Source: Pseudomonas sp.
Lineage (GTDB): Bacteria; Pseudomonadota; Gammaproteobacteria; Pseudomonadales; Pseudomonadaceae
Reading direction: 5' to 3'
Assembly: GCA_003488145.1 (NCBI GenBank)
Contig: DNMQ01000365.1
Coordinates: 1 to 32,263 of the forward strand
DNA length: 32,263 nucleotides
Both the position numbers and the translations under genes were made by a program. Below, piece after piece: positions 8,868-16,773 of the stretch. The notes beneath the pieces are model-generated. The model was not told the origin of the DNA. It saw only the letters and a list, made by a program, of their open reading frames with translations, and searched no databases. Numbering within the stretch: position 1 is the stretch's first letter; each line of letters starts with the position of its first letter.

Positions 8868-9700
8868 TGACTGCCCTGCGCGCGGAAAACCTGCACTTCG
8901 CCTATCAGGACAAGGTCGTGCTCGACAATGTCTCGTTCAGCCTGCCCAGAGGCAAGCTGATCGGCATCGTCGGCCCCAATGGCAGCGGCAAATCCACGCT
9001 GCTCAAGCTGCTCGCCCGCCAGCTGCCGCTGCAACGCGGCACCGTGGAGATCCACGGCAAGCCGCTGCTGGGCTACTCGCTCAAGGCGCTGGCGCGAGAG
9101 CTGGCCTTTCTGCCGCAACGGCCGATGCTGGCCGAAGGCATCCGCGTGGAACAGCTGGTGCAGTACGGCCGCCATCCGCATCAAGGCTGGTTCAACCAGT
9201 GGAGCGCGGAAGACGCCCGCCAGGTTGCACGCGCCCGCGAGGTGATGCAGCTCGATGCGATCTGGCAACGCAGCGCCGCCTCGCTCTCGGGTGGCCAGGC
9301 GCAACGGGCCTGGCTCGGCATGATCCTCGCGCAGAACACCGACCTGATCCTGCTCGACGAACCCACCAGCGCGCTGGACATCGGCCACCAGGCCGAGGTG
9401 ATGGAAGCTGTGCACCAGATCGCCGCGGCCGGGCGCACGGTGCTGATCGTGATCCATGACCTCGGCGTGGCCGCCCGTTACTGCGATGAGCTGATCGCCC
9501 TGGCCGACGGCCGGGTGCAGGCCATCGGCCCGGCGCGGCAGGTGATGACCAAGGCCCTGGTCGACCGCCTTTACGACACCGACGTCGACATCCTTCCGGC
9601 CCCCGGCGACGGCGCGCCGGTGATCGTGCCGCGCCGCCGTACCCGTGCGCTCCAGCAACCCACTCTCCGAGAACACCCCGAAACGGAAGGTATGCAATGA
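8867..9700 (+). CDS. Iron-siderophore ABC transporter ATP-binding protein (FepC/FhuC-like)
   Basis: A 277-residue ATPase with all nucleotide-binding motifs: Walker A GPNGSGKST (36-44), Q-loop LPQRPML near residue 83, ABC signature LSGGQ (140-144), Walker B LILLDEP (160-166), D-loop SALD and switch His197. VQYGRHPHQGWF is typical of the siderophore subfamily. About 20 residues at the C-terminus after position 255 are a poorly conserved Arg- and Pro-rich tail. It begins inside the stop of the second permease gene and its own stop overlaps the next start by 4 bp (ATGA), so the four ABC genes form one translationally coupled unit. Confidence 0.93.
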   Translation: MTALRAENLHFAYQDKVVLDNVSFSLPRGKLIGIVGPNGSGKSTLLKLLARQLPLQRGTVEIHGKPLLGYSLKALARELAFLPQRPMLAEGIRVEQLVQYGRHPHQGWFNQWSAEDARQVARAREVMQLDAIWQRSAASLSGGQAQRAWLGMILAQNTDLILLDEPTSALDIGHQAEVMEAVHQIAAAGRTVLIVIHDLGVAARYCDELIALADGRVQAIGPARQVMTKALVDRLYDTDVDILPAPGDGAPVIVPRRRTRALQQPTLREHPETEGMQ

Positions 9701-10650
9701 CTCTCAAGACCCCACGTCCCCTGGCCGCCGCCCTGCTGGCCAGCCTGCTCGCCCTGCCCGCCCTGCCCGCCCTGGCCGATACGCGCCAGGTGAGCGATGC
9801 CATGGGCAACACCGTCAACGTGCCGGAAACGCCGAAGCGGGTGATCACCCTCAGCGAAATCGATCTGGATACCGCACTCGCACTTGGCGTCACCCCGGTC
9901 GGCACCATCAACGGCCGCGGCCAGGCCGCACCGCCGCGCTACCTTGAGGGCAAGCTGCCGGCCGACGTCCCGGTGGTCGGCGATCTGGACAATCCGAATC
10001 TGGAAACCCTGCTCGAACTGGAGCCCGATCTGATCCTCACCGGCCCGGTAAAGCCGGAGCAGCTGGCGATCCTCAACGAGATCGCACCGACCGTGATCAC
10101 CTACAGTTGGGGTCGCCCCTGGCAGGAAACCATGCAGCGTACCGCGCAGATCCTGAACAAGAACGCCGAAGCCAACGCCGTGCTGGACCGCTACCGCGCT
10201 CGCGTCGAACAGGCGCGCGAGCGGCTGAGCACGCATCAGGGCGAAACCCTCAGCATCGTGCGCTGGAATCCCAAGGGCCCCTCGTACATGTTCAAGGATG
10301 CCTTCGCCAGCATGGTCATCGAAGACCTCGGCCTCACCCGCCCCGCCCATCAGCAGGACCCCGGCCACACCCACTCGATGGCACTGAGCCTGGAGTCACT
10401 GGAACTGCTGGATGCCGACTGGCTGGTGATCGGCACCCTGGCTACCAGCGGCGAGGCGGTCGAGGCCATGCGTCAGGCCGAACAGACCCCGGCGTTCGGC
10501 CAGCTCTCGGCGCTGCAGAGCAAACGCTTCGGCGCTGTCGACGGCTCGCTGTGGACGTCCGTCGGCGGTCCGCTGGCGGCGCTGCAGGTGATCGAGGACG
10601 TCGAGCGCTTGCTCGGCAAGGCCGATGCAGAGCCGGTCACAAGGGACTGA
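9697..10650 (+). CDS. Periplasmic iron-siderophore binding protein (FepB/FhuD-like)
   Basis: A 317-residue substrate-binding protein. A Sec signal with a Leu/Ala-rich core ends LPALA/DT; no lipobox Cys is present, so it is a free periplasmic protein. The N-lobe starts with VSDAMGNTVNVPETPKRVITLSEI, the C-lobe contains GPSYMFKDAFASMVIEDLGL, and LLELEPDLILTG is the standard class III (BtuF/FepB-type) motif. It delivers ferri-siderophore to the FecCD pair. It is the last gene of the plus-strand cluster and converges with the methyltransferase gene with only 12 bp between stops and no obvious T-tailed hairpin there. Confidence 0.9.
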   Translation: MTLKTPRPLAAALLASLLALPALPALADTRQVSDAMGNTVNVPETPKRVITLSEIDLDTALALGVTPVGTINGRGQAAPPRYLEGKLPADVPVVGDLDNPNLETLLELEPDLILTGPVKPEQLAILNEIAPTVITYSWGRPWQETMQRTAQILNKNAEANAVLDRYRARVEQARERLSTHQGETLSIVRWNPKGPSYMFKDAFASMVIEDLGLTRPAHQQDPGHTHSMALSLESLELLDADWLVIGTLATSGEAVEAMRQAEQTPAFGQLSALQSKRFGAVDGSLWTSVGGPLAALQVIEDVERLLGKADAEPVTRD

Positions 10651-10662
10651 CTCGACCCGGCG

Positions 10663-11598
10663 TCAGGCCGAAAAAAGCAGTGCCTTGAGCCCGCTCTCGG
10701 GGCTGATGTCGGGAAACTCCGGCGGGTTCTCCAGGCGCTGCTCGAAGCGCAGCTGCGGCGCCTCGGCAGCCATGCCCTGGATCAGGAAGTCCGCGCCGAT
10801 ATCCGGGTCATTCACGCAGGCCAGCACCTGACCGCCGCCGTTCAGCAACTCCGGCAGCTTGCGCAGGATCTTCTGGTAATCGCGGGTCAGGGCGAAGCTG
10901 CCCTTCTGGAAGGAAGGCGGGTCGATGATGATCAGGTCGTACGGCCCGAGCTTGCGCACCTTGCCCCAGGATTTGAACAGCTCGTGGCCGAGAAAGCTGA
11001 CCCTGCTGAGATCGTGACCATTGAGGCGATGGTTCTCCCGCCCTCGGGTCAGGGCGGCACTGGCCATGTCCAGATTGACCACGTGCTCGGCGCCACCGGC
11101 GATCGCCGCGACGGAAAAGCCGCAGGTGTAGGCGAACAGGTTGAGCACCCGCTTGCCCTGCGCATTTTCCTGCATCCAACGGCGGCCATAACGCATGTCG
11201 AGAAACAGGCCGTTGTTCTGCTTGCGCCCGAGATCGAGCTTGTAGCGCAGACCGTTCTCGCTGATCAGCCACTCGGCGGGCACATCGCCCAGCAACGCCT
11301 CGGTCGGTGCATCCGGCAGATAGCGATGCTGCAGCAGCAAGCGCTGTGCCTGGCTCTGCTTCCAGGCCGGGGATTCCGTCAGCGCCATGAGCATCTGCTC
11401 TAGCGCCGCCCGTTCCGCCTCGCCCGGATCACGGAACAGCGCCACCAGCACCACGCCCTGCAGCCAGTCGACGGTCAGCTGTTCGAGCCCCGGATAGCAG
11501 CGGCCGCGACCATGGAACAGTCGTCGCGTCTCGTCGGGCACGTTGGCCAACGCGTCGAGCAGGTGATTTTGCAGGGTGGTGAGGTGTTCGGGTGTCAT
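10663..11598 (-). CDS. Class I SAM-dependent methyltransferase, RlmI/RlmK-like
   Basis: A 311-residue cytoplasmic methyltransferase. The N-terminal third is a small RNA-binding-like region. The Rossmann domain follows: VLNLFAYTCGFSVAAIAGGA (motif I region, about residues 150-170), VNLDMA (acidic ribose-binding residue), and IIIDPPSFQKG (about residue 228), the DPPSF catalytic signature shared with 23S rRNA m5C methyltransferase RlmI and RlmK. DPP(F/Y) here is consistent with nucleic-acid base methylation, but the protein lacks the PUA domain of RlmI, so the target may differ. It is transcribed toward the PBP gene; upstream on the minus strand is the MDR gene, 62 bp away. Confidence 0.82.
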   Translation of the reverse strand: MTPEHLTTLQNHLLDALANVPDETRRLFHGRGRCYPGLEQLTVDWLQGVVLVALFRDPGEAERAALEQMLMALTESPAWKQSQAQRLLLQHRYLPDAPTEALLGDVPAEWLISENGLRYKLDLGRKQNNGLFLDMRYGRRWMQENAQGKRVLNLFAYTCGFSVAAIAGGAEHVVNLDMASAALTRGRENHRLNGHDLSRVSFLGHELFKSWGKVRKLGPYDLIIIDPPSFQKGSFALTRDYQKILRKLPELLNGGGQVLACVNDPDIGADFLIQGMAAEAPQLRFEQRLENPPEFPDISPESGLKALLFSA

Positions 11599-11660
11599 GG
11601 GCGGGCATCGTCGGCAGCGTGGCCGCGCATTCTAAACGCAGCCGCCGCCGACGCCAGGCT

Positions 11661-12671
11661 TCAGATATCCAGGCAGATCTTGCCGAAGTGCTGGTTGGTT
11701 TCCTGGTAGCGGAACGCCTCGACGATATCATCCACGGCGAAGTGCTTGTCGATCACCGGGCGGATGCCGTTGGCATCGATGGCGCGGATCATCTCTTGCT
11801 GCTGCGCACGGCCGCCCACCAGCACGCCCTGCAGACGCAGCTGGCGCACCAGCGCCGGTACCAGCGGCAGCTCGCCGGCAACCCCGGTGAGGATGCCGAT
11901 CACCGAGATATGCCCGCCAATGCGCGCCGCAACCATCGACTGCTCCAGCGTTGCCGGCCCACCGACTTCGATCACATGGTCGACGCCGCGGCCATCGGTG
12001 AGCTGACGCACCGTCTCACCCCAGGCTGGCGTGCTGCGGTAGTTGATCAGGTGATCGGCGCCCATCTCGCGCAGGCGCTCAAGCTTGGCGTCGCTGGACG
12101 AAGTGGCGATGACCGTGGCACCGGCCATCTTGGCGAACTGCAGGGCAAAGATGGAAACGCCGCCGGTGCCCTGGATCAGCACGCTGTCGCCGGGCTTGAG
12201 CTTGCCGTCGGCCATCAGCGCACGCCAGGCGGTGAGGCCGGCGGTGGTCAGGGTCGACGCCTCGGCATGGCTGTAGCCCTTGGGTGCATGGGTGAACGAG
12301 GTGGCGCGAGCGGTGACCATTTCCCGTGCGTAACCATCGACGCCATCGCCCGGCACCGTGGCGAAACCTTCGATCAGCGGCTCACCGGCCAGCCAGTCGG
12401 GGAAGAAGGTGCTGACCACCGCATCGCCAACGGCGAATTCAGTCACGCCCGAACCCACCGCCACCACTTCACCCGCGCCATCGGCCATGGGAATGCGCGG
12501 CTCGCTCGGCCCCCACATGCCGCTGACCACCGCGAAGTCGTGGTAGTTGAGCGAGTTCGCGCGCAGGCGCACGGTGATCTCGCCGGCCTCCGGCCTGGCG
12601 GCCTCGCTGGTGCCGACGATGACCCGGTCGTAACCGCCACCGGGCTGTACGAATATGGCTTTATGGCTCAT
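11661..12671 (-). CDS. Zinc-independent MDR-family NAD(P)-dependent alcohol dehydrogenase / quinone-oxidoreductase-like
   Basis: A 336-residue medium-chain dehydrogenase/reductase. The catalytic half has NSLNYHDFAVVSGMWG and PMADGAGEVVAVGSGVTEFAVGD; where zinc ADHs carry the Cys ligand this protein has NYHD, and there is no structural-zinc Cys cluster, so it is a zinc-less member. The nucleotide-binding site is QGTGGVSIFALQFAKMAGA near residue 168, followed by TSSSDAKLERLREMGADHLINY. Substrate unknown; relatives reduce quinones, enones or aldehydes. ATG 12671 is preceded by AGGAG and a 7-nt spacer on the minus strand. The 240 bp between it and the divergent esterase gene hold both promoters. 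Confidence 0.85.
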   Translation of the reverse strand: MSHKAIFVQPGGGYDRVIVGTSEAARPEAGEITVRLRANSLNYHDFAVVSGMWGPSEPRIPMADGAGEVVAVGSGVTEFAVGDAVVSTFFPDWLAGEPLIEGFATVPGDGVDGYAREMVTARATSFTHAPKGYSHAEASTLTTAGLTAWRALMADGKLKPGDSVLIQGTGGVSIFALQFAKMAGATVIATSSSDAKLERLREMGADHLINYRSTPAWGETVRQLTDGRGVDHVIEVGGPATLEQSMVAARIGGHISVIGILTGVAGELPLVPALVRQLRLQGVLVGGRAQQQEMIRAIDANGIRPVIDKHFAVDDIVEAFRYQETNQHFGKICLDI

Positions 12672-12911
12672 TGGAATTCTCCTCTGCTAACGGGATGACC
12701 TGCATGGGAACGGCCGGAAGCGGCATCGTTCGACCTGCCGAAGCCTGCTGCGCATCGCTGCTCGAATGCGCGACAGCATAGCCAATCCGCCATCGACGGT
12801 GGCGGCCGCGAACTTACCTCCACCGCCATCGTCGAAAGCGCGTTCGCCAATAGTCCACGGCTCGCCCGCAGGCAGCCGCACGAAACTGCCCAGCGCATCC
12901 GGAACAACTTC

Positions 12912-14432
12912 ATGCCCCATCGCCCTGATCAACCGACGATCCTGCACAGCACCCTCGCCGCCGCACTCCTGCTCGCCCTGGCCACGCCCAGCCTGGCGGC
13001 CGAAACAGAGGCGCAGCTGGCCGCCCGCGACGCCGAGAACAAGCGCCTGACCGCCGAGCTCCTGGCCAAGCCGAACGAGCTGACCCAGCCGCTGGAAAGC
13101 AAGTACAACCACATCATCACCTACGGCCAGTCGCTCGCCTCCGCCGCCGAAGGCTGGCCAGCGCTCTCGGTGGCACCGCGCTACGACAACCTCATGCTCG
13201 GCCAGTCGCCACGCTCGGCTGCGTTCAGCGGCGCGGCGTTCAAACCGGTGGGCGAAGCGGCCTTCACGCCGTTGCGCGCCGTGGTTCAGCAGAAGAGCAA
13301 CGCGGCCGTGGTGCTCGATGCAGAAAAGGTCGGCAAGCTCGCGCCGCAGGCGCAGGAAGAAGGCGAATCGGTGGAAGTCGGCGCGCTGAACATGGCACGC
13401 CGGCTCTATCTGCATCACCTCGGCCGCGACACCGATCCGGATCACCTGTTCGTCGCCAGCAACGCCTCGACCTCGGGCCGCTCCATTGCCCAGCTCTCGA
13501 AAACCGGCGGCACCAACGAATACCTGCGCGTGACCCAGGCCGTCGATCAGGCCAAGGCGCTGGCCGATGCGCAACAGGCCAGCTACAGCATCAGCGCGTT
13601 CTTCTGGTTGCAGGGCGAGTACGACTATTCCCACACCAACGGCGGCAAGAACGATCAGGCGTACTACAAGGCCAAACTGCGCCAGCTGCGCGACGACCTC
13701 TACGCCGACACCGCCAAGGCCATCGCCGGGCAGGAAAAGATGCCGGCCTTCTTCAGCTACCAGACCGACGCCAAATCCTCGGTCAAGGACGGTTCGCTCG
13801 CGGTCGGCATGGCGCAATGGGAACTGGCCCAGGAAGAACCCGGCTGGTACCTGGTCGGCCCGGTCTATCCCTACACCGACAAGGGCGTGCACCTGTCGGC
13901 GAACGGCTATCGCTGGTTTGGCCAGATGCTCGGCAAGGTCTACCACCGCGTCGTCATCGAGCGTAAGGGCTGGACTCCGCTCGCACCGCGCCAGGCCACG
14001 CTGGACGGCCGCGACGTGCTGATCGACTACCACGTGCCGCACCCGCCACTGGCGTTCGACCAGCCGTACATCGGCCACCAGGCCCGCGACGTGAAGAACA
14101 AGGGTTTCGTACTGCGTGACGACACCGGCGAAGTACCCATCGAAGCCGTCGACATCGTCGCCGACACCGTCGTGCGGCTGCGGGCCGGTCGCGATCTCAG
14201 CGGTCAGCCGCGCATCAGCTACGCGGGCCATGAGGTCGGCGGCGCCGGCCAGCTGCGCGACAGCGACCCGATGCGCGCCGACGCGACCTACGAATACCTG
14301 CCCGACCTCATGCCTGCCGAAGCCAACATCAAGGCACTGGTGCACCAGCCCTACCCGCTGCAGAACTGGAGCATCGCCTTCGATATCGCCGCTGAAAAAG
14401 CCACGCCGGCGGAACAGCCCGTCAGCGAGTAA
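12912..14432 (+). CDS. Secreted SGNH-hydrolase / sialate O-acetylesterase-like protein
   Basis: A 506-residue exported protein with a Sec signal ending near SLAA/ET. Residues 66-340 resemble the SASA/DUF303 esterase fold: YGQS (Ser74, nucleophile block), the hallmark FWLQGEYD (232-238, usually WxQGExD), and a late YTDKGVHLSANGYRWFG with Asp323 and His327 in the position of the catalytic Asp-His, although the spacing is DxxxH rather than DxxH. About 160 residues follow, probably beta-sandwich. Family members de-esterify carbohydrate O-acetyl groups or other esters; the substrate here is unknown. It converges with acoR, 14 bp between stops, and shares a terminator hairpin with it. The GGAA 6 nt before ATG 12912 is a weak ribosome site. 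Confidence 0.7.
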   Translation: MPHRPDQPTILHSTLAAALLLALATPSLAAETEAQLAARDAENKRLTAELLAKPNELTQPLESKYNHIITYGQSLASAAEGWPALSVAPRYDNLMLGQSPRSAAFSGAAFKPVGEAAFTPLRAVVQQKSNAAVVLDAEKVGKLAPQAQEEGESVEVGALNMARRLYLHHLGRDTDPDHLFVASNASTSGRSIAQLSKTGGTNEYLRVTQAVDQAKALADAQQASYSISAFFWLQGEYDYSHTNGGKNDQAYYKAKLRQLRDDLYADTAKAIAGQEKMPAFFSYQTDAKSSVKDGSLAVGMAQWELAQEEPGWYLVGPVYPYTDKGVHLSANGYRWFGQMLGKVYHRVVIERKGWTPLAPRQATLDGRDVLIDYHVPHPPLAFDQPYIGHQARDVKNKGFVLRDDTGEVPIEAVDIVADTVVRLRAGRDLSGQPRISYAGHEVGGAGQLRDSDPMRADATYEYLPDLMPAEANIKALVHQPYPLQNWSIAFDIAAEKATPAEQPVSE

Positions 14433-14439
14433 CACCACG

Positions 14440-14458
14440 GCGCCGGTCACACCGGCGC
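14440..14458. terminator. Bidirectional terminator hairpin between esterase gene and acoR
   Basis: GCGCCGGT-CAC-ACCGGCGC: perfect 8-bp stem, 3-nt loop, flanked by TT on the plus side. It sits 8 bp after the esterase stop and overlaps the last codons of acoR, so it can end transcription from the plus strand and possibly from acoR. Confidence 0.55.
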
Positions 14459-16378
14459 TTCGATACCCAGCACGCGCATGCGCCGGTACACCGTCGGGCG
14501 CGACACGCCAAGCTCCCGCGCCACCGCGCTGACATTCCAGCGATGCCGGCGCAACTGGTCGCGCAGTGCCGACGCCGACTCGGGTTCGGACGGGGCCGAC
14601 GACTGACGGCAGCGCGCCAGAATCGGCGGCAGGCACTCGTCCGGCAGATCCTGCACGGTGATCTCATCACCCTCACAGGTTGCCAGTGCATACTGCAATA
14701 CGTTGCGCAGCTCGCGGATGTTGCCCGGCCAGGGGTAGGCCAGCAGCGCACTCATGGCATCGCCACGCAGGTGCGGATTGCCCGGCCGGCCTTCGGCAAG
14801 TTCGGCGAACACCCGCTCGATGAGAAAGCCCTTGTCGGCGCGCTCGCGCAGCGGAGGCAGCTTCAACGACGCACCGTTCAGGCGGTAGAACAGGTCCTCG
14901 CGAAACGCCCCGCTCTCTACCATCTGCCGCAGGTCGCGGTGGCTGGCGGCCACCACGCGGATATCCACCTTCACCGGTTTCTCGGCACCCAGCGGCATCA
15001 CTTCCTGCTCGGCCAGCACCCGTAACAGCCGGGTCTGCAAGTGCAGCGGCATGTCGCCGATTTCATCGAGGAACAGCGTGCCGCCGTCGGCCTGCTGGAT
15101 CAGCCCGCGCATGCCCTTGCTACGGGCGCCGGTAAAGGTGCCAGGGGCGTAGCCGAACAGCTCGCTTTCGATCAGCGACTCTGGCATGGCGCCGCAGTTG
15201 ATCGCCACGAAAGGTTTGCTGCGCCGGCAACCGCTTTCGTGCAGCGCCTTGGCCAAGCGTTCCTTGCCGGTGCCGGTCTCGCCATTGAGCAGTACGTTCA
15301 GCGGCTCGCTGCATAGACGCTTGGCGCGGGCCAGCATCTTGCGCATCACCGGGTCATCGTCGGCCAGGGCATCGAGCGCGGCATGCCCACCGGGCGCGCT
15401 GCGTTCGGCCGGCTCCGGTGCACGGCGACGCGGCTCCATCAAGGCGGCGAAGAACAGCTGGTGGCGATGGGTGCGAAAGGCGCGAACCTGGTCATGGCTG
15501 GCGTAGGGAATGCTCAGCACATCGCTCAGTTCGCAATCGAACAGTTGGTCGATCCGCGCCTGCGCCAGGGAGCCAAAGGGCCCCGGCATCATCAACCCGT
15601 GCTCGGCCAGCAGACCGCGGGCGGCGGTGTTGCCGGCAAGCAGCTCGCCATCGTCACCCAGCGCCAGCAGGTAGCGACGGTTGATCAGGACGAACTCGCG
15701 GGAACCGTCGAAACAGAGGATCGGCCGCTCGCGATAGACGCGCATGAAATAGGCATCCTCAATCATCCGCGCGTACTGCTTGACCAGCTGCAGGGCGAAG
15801 GTCTGGGAATCCTTGGTCGGTGGTGAATGCAGCGCCGAAATATCCAGCACGGCCAGCAGCTGGCCGTGCGGGTTGAACATGGGCACCGCGGTGCAGGTGA
15901 GGTTGGTATGCCAGACGCTGAAATGATCCTGCTGGTGACAGGTGAGCGCCTGCTGCTCCTTGATGCAGGTGCCGACTGCGCAGGTGCCGGCATGGTCCTC
16001 GCCCCAGTCCGAACCGAGGAACAAGCCGGTCTTGCGATGCGCCTTTTCGTCTGCCGGATCGCCGAGAAACTGCACTGCGATACCGCGGTTGTCGGTCAGC
16101 AGGATCACGTAACCCAGCTCAGCGATCTGCCGGTAGAGCTGCTCGACGCCGGCGCGGGCGACATTGATCAGCTCGTCGGCCTGATCCTGATGTTCGCGCA
16201 GCACCTGCCGCGGGACGAAGCGGGCTTCGGCAGGCCGCGCCGGATCCAGGCCGTAGTCGTGCACACAGCGGTGCCAGGAGCGCGCGATGATCGGATCACG
16301 ATCACCGGGCAGGTGCGGCGCATTGGCCAGCGAAAGCACCGCGTCGATATGGCTGACCGGACCGGATAGCAGATTCAT
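14447..16378 (-). CDS. acoR: AcoR-type sigma-54-dependent activator of acetoin/butanediol catabolism
   Basis: A 643-residue enhancer-binding protein. The N-terminal sensor has a GAF domain (about 85-180: ILLTDNRGIAVQF, GTCAVGTCIKEQQALTC, AVLDISALHSPP). The AAA+ domain spans about 335-570 with Walker A GETGTGKE (366-373), sigma-54-contact loop GTFTGA (413-418), Walker B GGTLFLDEI (432-440) and arginine-finger region REDLFYRL (493-500). A Fis-type helix-turn-helix ends the protein (NVSAVARELGVSRPTVYRRM). Organisation and GAF sequence match AcoR, which responds to acetoin or acetaldehyde. It is divergent from the aco operon over a 395-bp control region. A GAGGAGGAGG ribosome site precedes its ATG. 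The contact loop has Thr where GAFTGA has Ala. Confidence 0.92.
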   Translation of the reverse strand: MNLLSGPVSHIDAVLSLANAPHLPGDRDPIIARSWHRCVHDYGLDPARPAEARFVPRQVLREHQDQADELINVARAGVEQLYRQIAELGYVILLTDNRGIAVQFLGDPADEKAHRKTGLFLGSDWGEDHAGTCAVGTCIKEQQALTCHQQDHFSVWHTNLTCTAVPMFNPHGQLLAVLDISALHSPPTKDSQTFALQLVKQYARMIEDAYFMRVYRERPILCFDGSREFVLINRRYLLALGDDGELLAGNTAARGLLAEHGLMMPGPFGSLAQARIDQLFDCELSDVLSIPYASHDQVRAFRTHRHQLFFAALMEPRRRAPEPAERSAPGGHAALDALADDDPVMRKMLARAKRLCSEPLNVLLNGETGTGKERLAKALHESGCRRSKPFVAINCGAMPESLIESELFGYAPGTFTGARSKGMRGLIQQADGGTLFLDEIGDMPLHLQTRLLRVLAEQEVMPLGAEKPVKVDIRVVAASHRDLRQMVESGAFREDLFYRLNGASLKLPPLRERADKGFLIERVFAELAEGRPGNPHLRGDAMSALLAYPWPGNIRELRNVLQYALATCEGDEITVQDLPDECLPPILARCRQSSAPSEPESASALRDQLRRHRWNVSAVARELGVSRPTVYRRMRVLGIEAPV

Positions 16379-16431
16379 GCCTCCTCCTCGAAGTGCTCGC
16401 GCCAGACCGAGCGCAGGCGACTCCAGTGAAA

Positions 16432-16455
16432 CGCTTTATTGTTTTGCAATAAACG
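16432..16455. promoter_or_regulatory. Inverted repeat near acoR, possible AcoR or autoregulatory site
   Basis: TTTATTG (16435-16441) and CAATAAA (16447-16453) form a perfect 7-bp dyad with a 5-nt centre, extended by CG on both sides. Its left end is CGCTTTATT, one arm of the repeat used in the upstream activating cluster about 100 bp away. It lies 54 bp before the acoR start codon, so it could serve autoregulation. Confidence 0.4.
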
Positions 16456-16532
16456 AAGGATAAACCATTGACCCGGACAGACCAGCCTGAACTTTAGAAG
16501 CACTTTGTCTATTCATATTGTTTGTCGCCGTA

Positions 16533-16584
16533 CTGTAAAACGCTTTACAGCGCTTTACAGGTGTAACGCCCAAAGCGCTTTACA
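16533..16584. promoter_or_regulatory. Upstream activating sequence cluster for AcoR (CGCTTTACA repeats)
   Basis: Contains CTGTAAA-ACGC-TTTACAG, a perfect 7-bp dyad (16533-16550). CGCTTTACAG is then repeated exactly in tandem at 16541-16550 and 16551-16560, one helical turn apart, and CGCTTTACA returns at 16576-16584. The cluster lies about 110-160 bp upstream of the predicted transcription start, the normal range for sigma-54 enhancer sites, and next to acoR. Assignment to AcoR is an inference from position. Confidence 0.65.
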
Positions 16585-16626
16585 CATTAAATACATAAGC
16601 ACGTAAAGTTACCAAAAAACCATATT

Positions 16627-16639
16627 TATCAATCTATTA
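16627..16639. promoter_or_regulatory. IHF-binding consensus between enhancer and promoter
   Basis: TATCAATCTATTA matches WATCAANNNNTTR at every position. It has an A-tract and AT-rich flank on its upstream side and lies between the repeat cluster and the -24/-12 promoter, where IHF bending normally brings a sigma-54 activator to its polymerase. Confidence 0.65.
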
Positions 16640-16665
16640 CCAACATCTGAAGCTCTCACTAAAAG

Positions 16666-16683
16666 TTGGCATGACAACTGCTC
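16666..16683 (+). promoter_or_regulatory. Sigma-54 (-24/-12) promoter of the aco operon
   Basis: TTGGCATGACAACTGCTC. GG (16668-16669) and GC (16680-16681) are separated by exactly 10 nt, and the flanks agree with TTGGCACG-N4-TTGCT apart from two positions. Transcription would start near 16693, giving a leader of about 80 nt before the first gene. The adjacent sigma-54 activator gene supports it strongly. Confidence 0.85.
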
Positions 16684-16773
16684 CTACTGTTTTGCGGAAC
16701 AAACTCTTCGCATAACAAGATCGCCAGCATTCCGAGCACCACGGAACTGCCGGTAATAATCAGGAGCTATGTC

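Noticed and set aside
11592..12698. 368-codon plus-strand frame opposite the MDR dehydrogenase gene
   Set aside because: Reverse-frame shadow; the minus strand encodes the intact MDR nucleotide-binding motif and start site.
12687..14636. Long open frame of 649 codons on the minus strand opposite the esterase gene
   Set aside because: Antisense to a gene with signal peptide and catalytic motifs; composition rich in Arg, Val and Gly, no recognisable domain, and typical of reverse frames in GC-rich coding DNA.
16533..16584. Possible CRISPR-like or tandem repeat array
   Set aside because: Only three or four copies of a 9-10-bp unit at short, unequal distances, and placed in front of a sigma-54 promoter; regulator sites explain them better.
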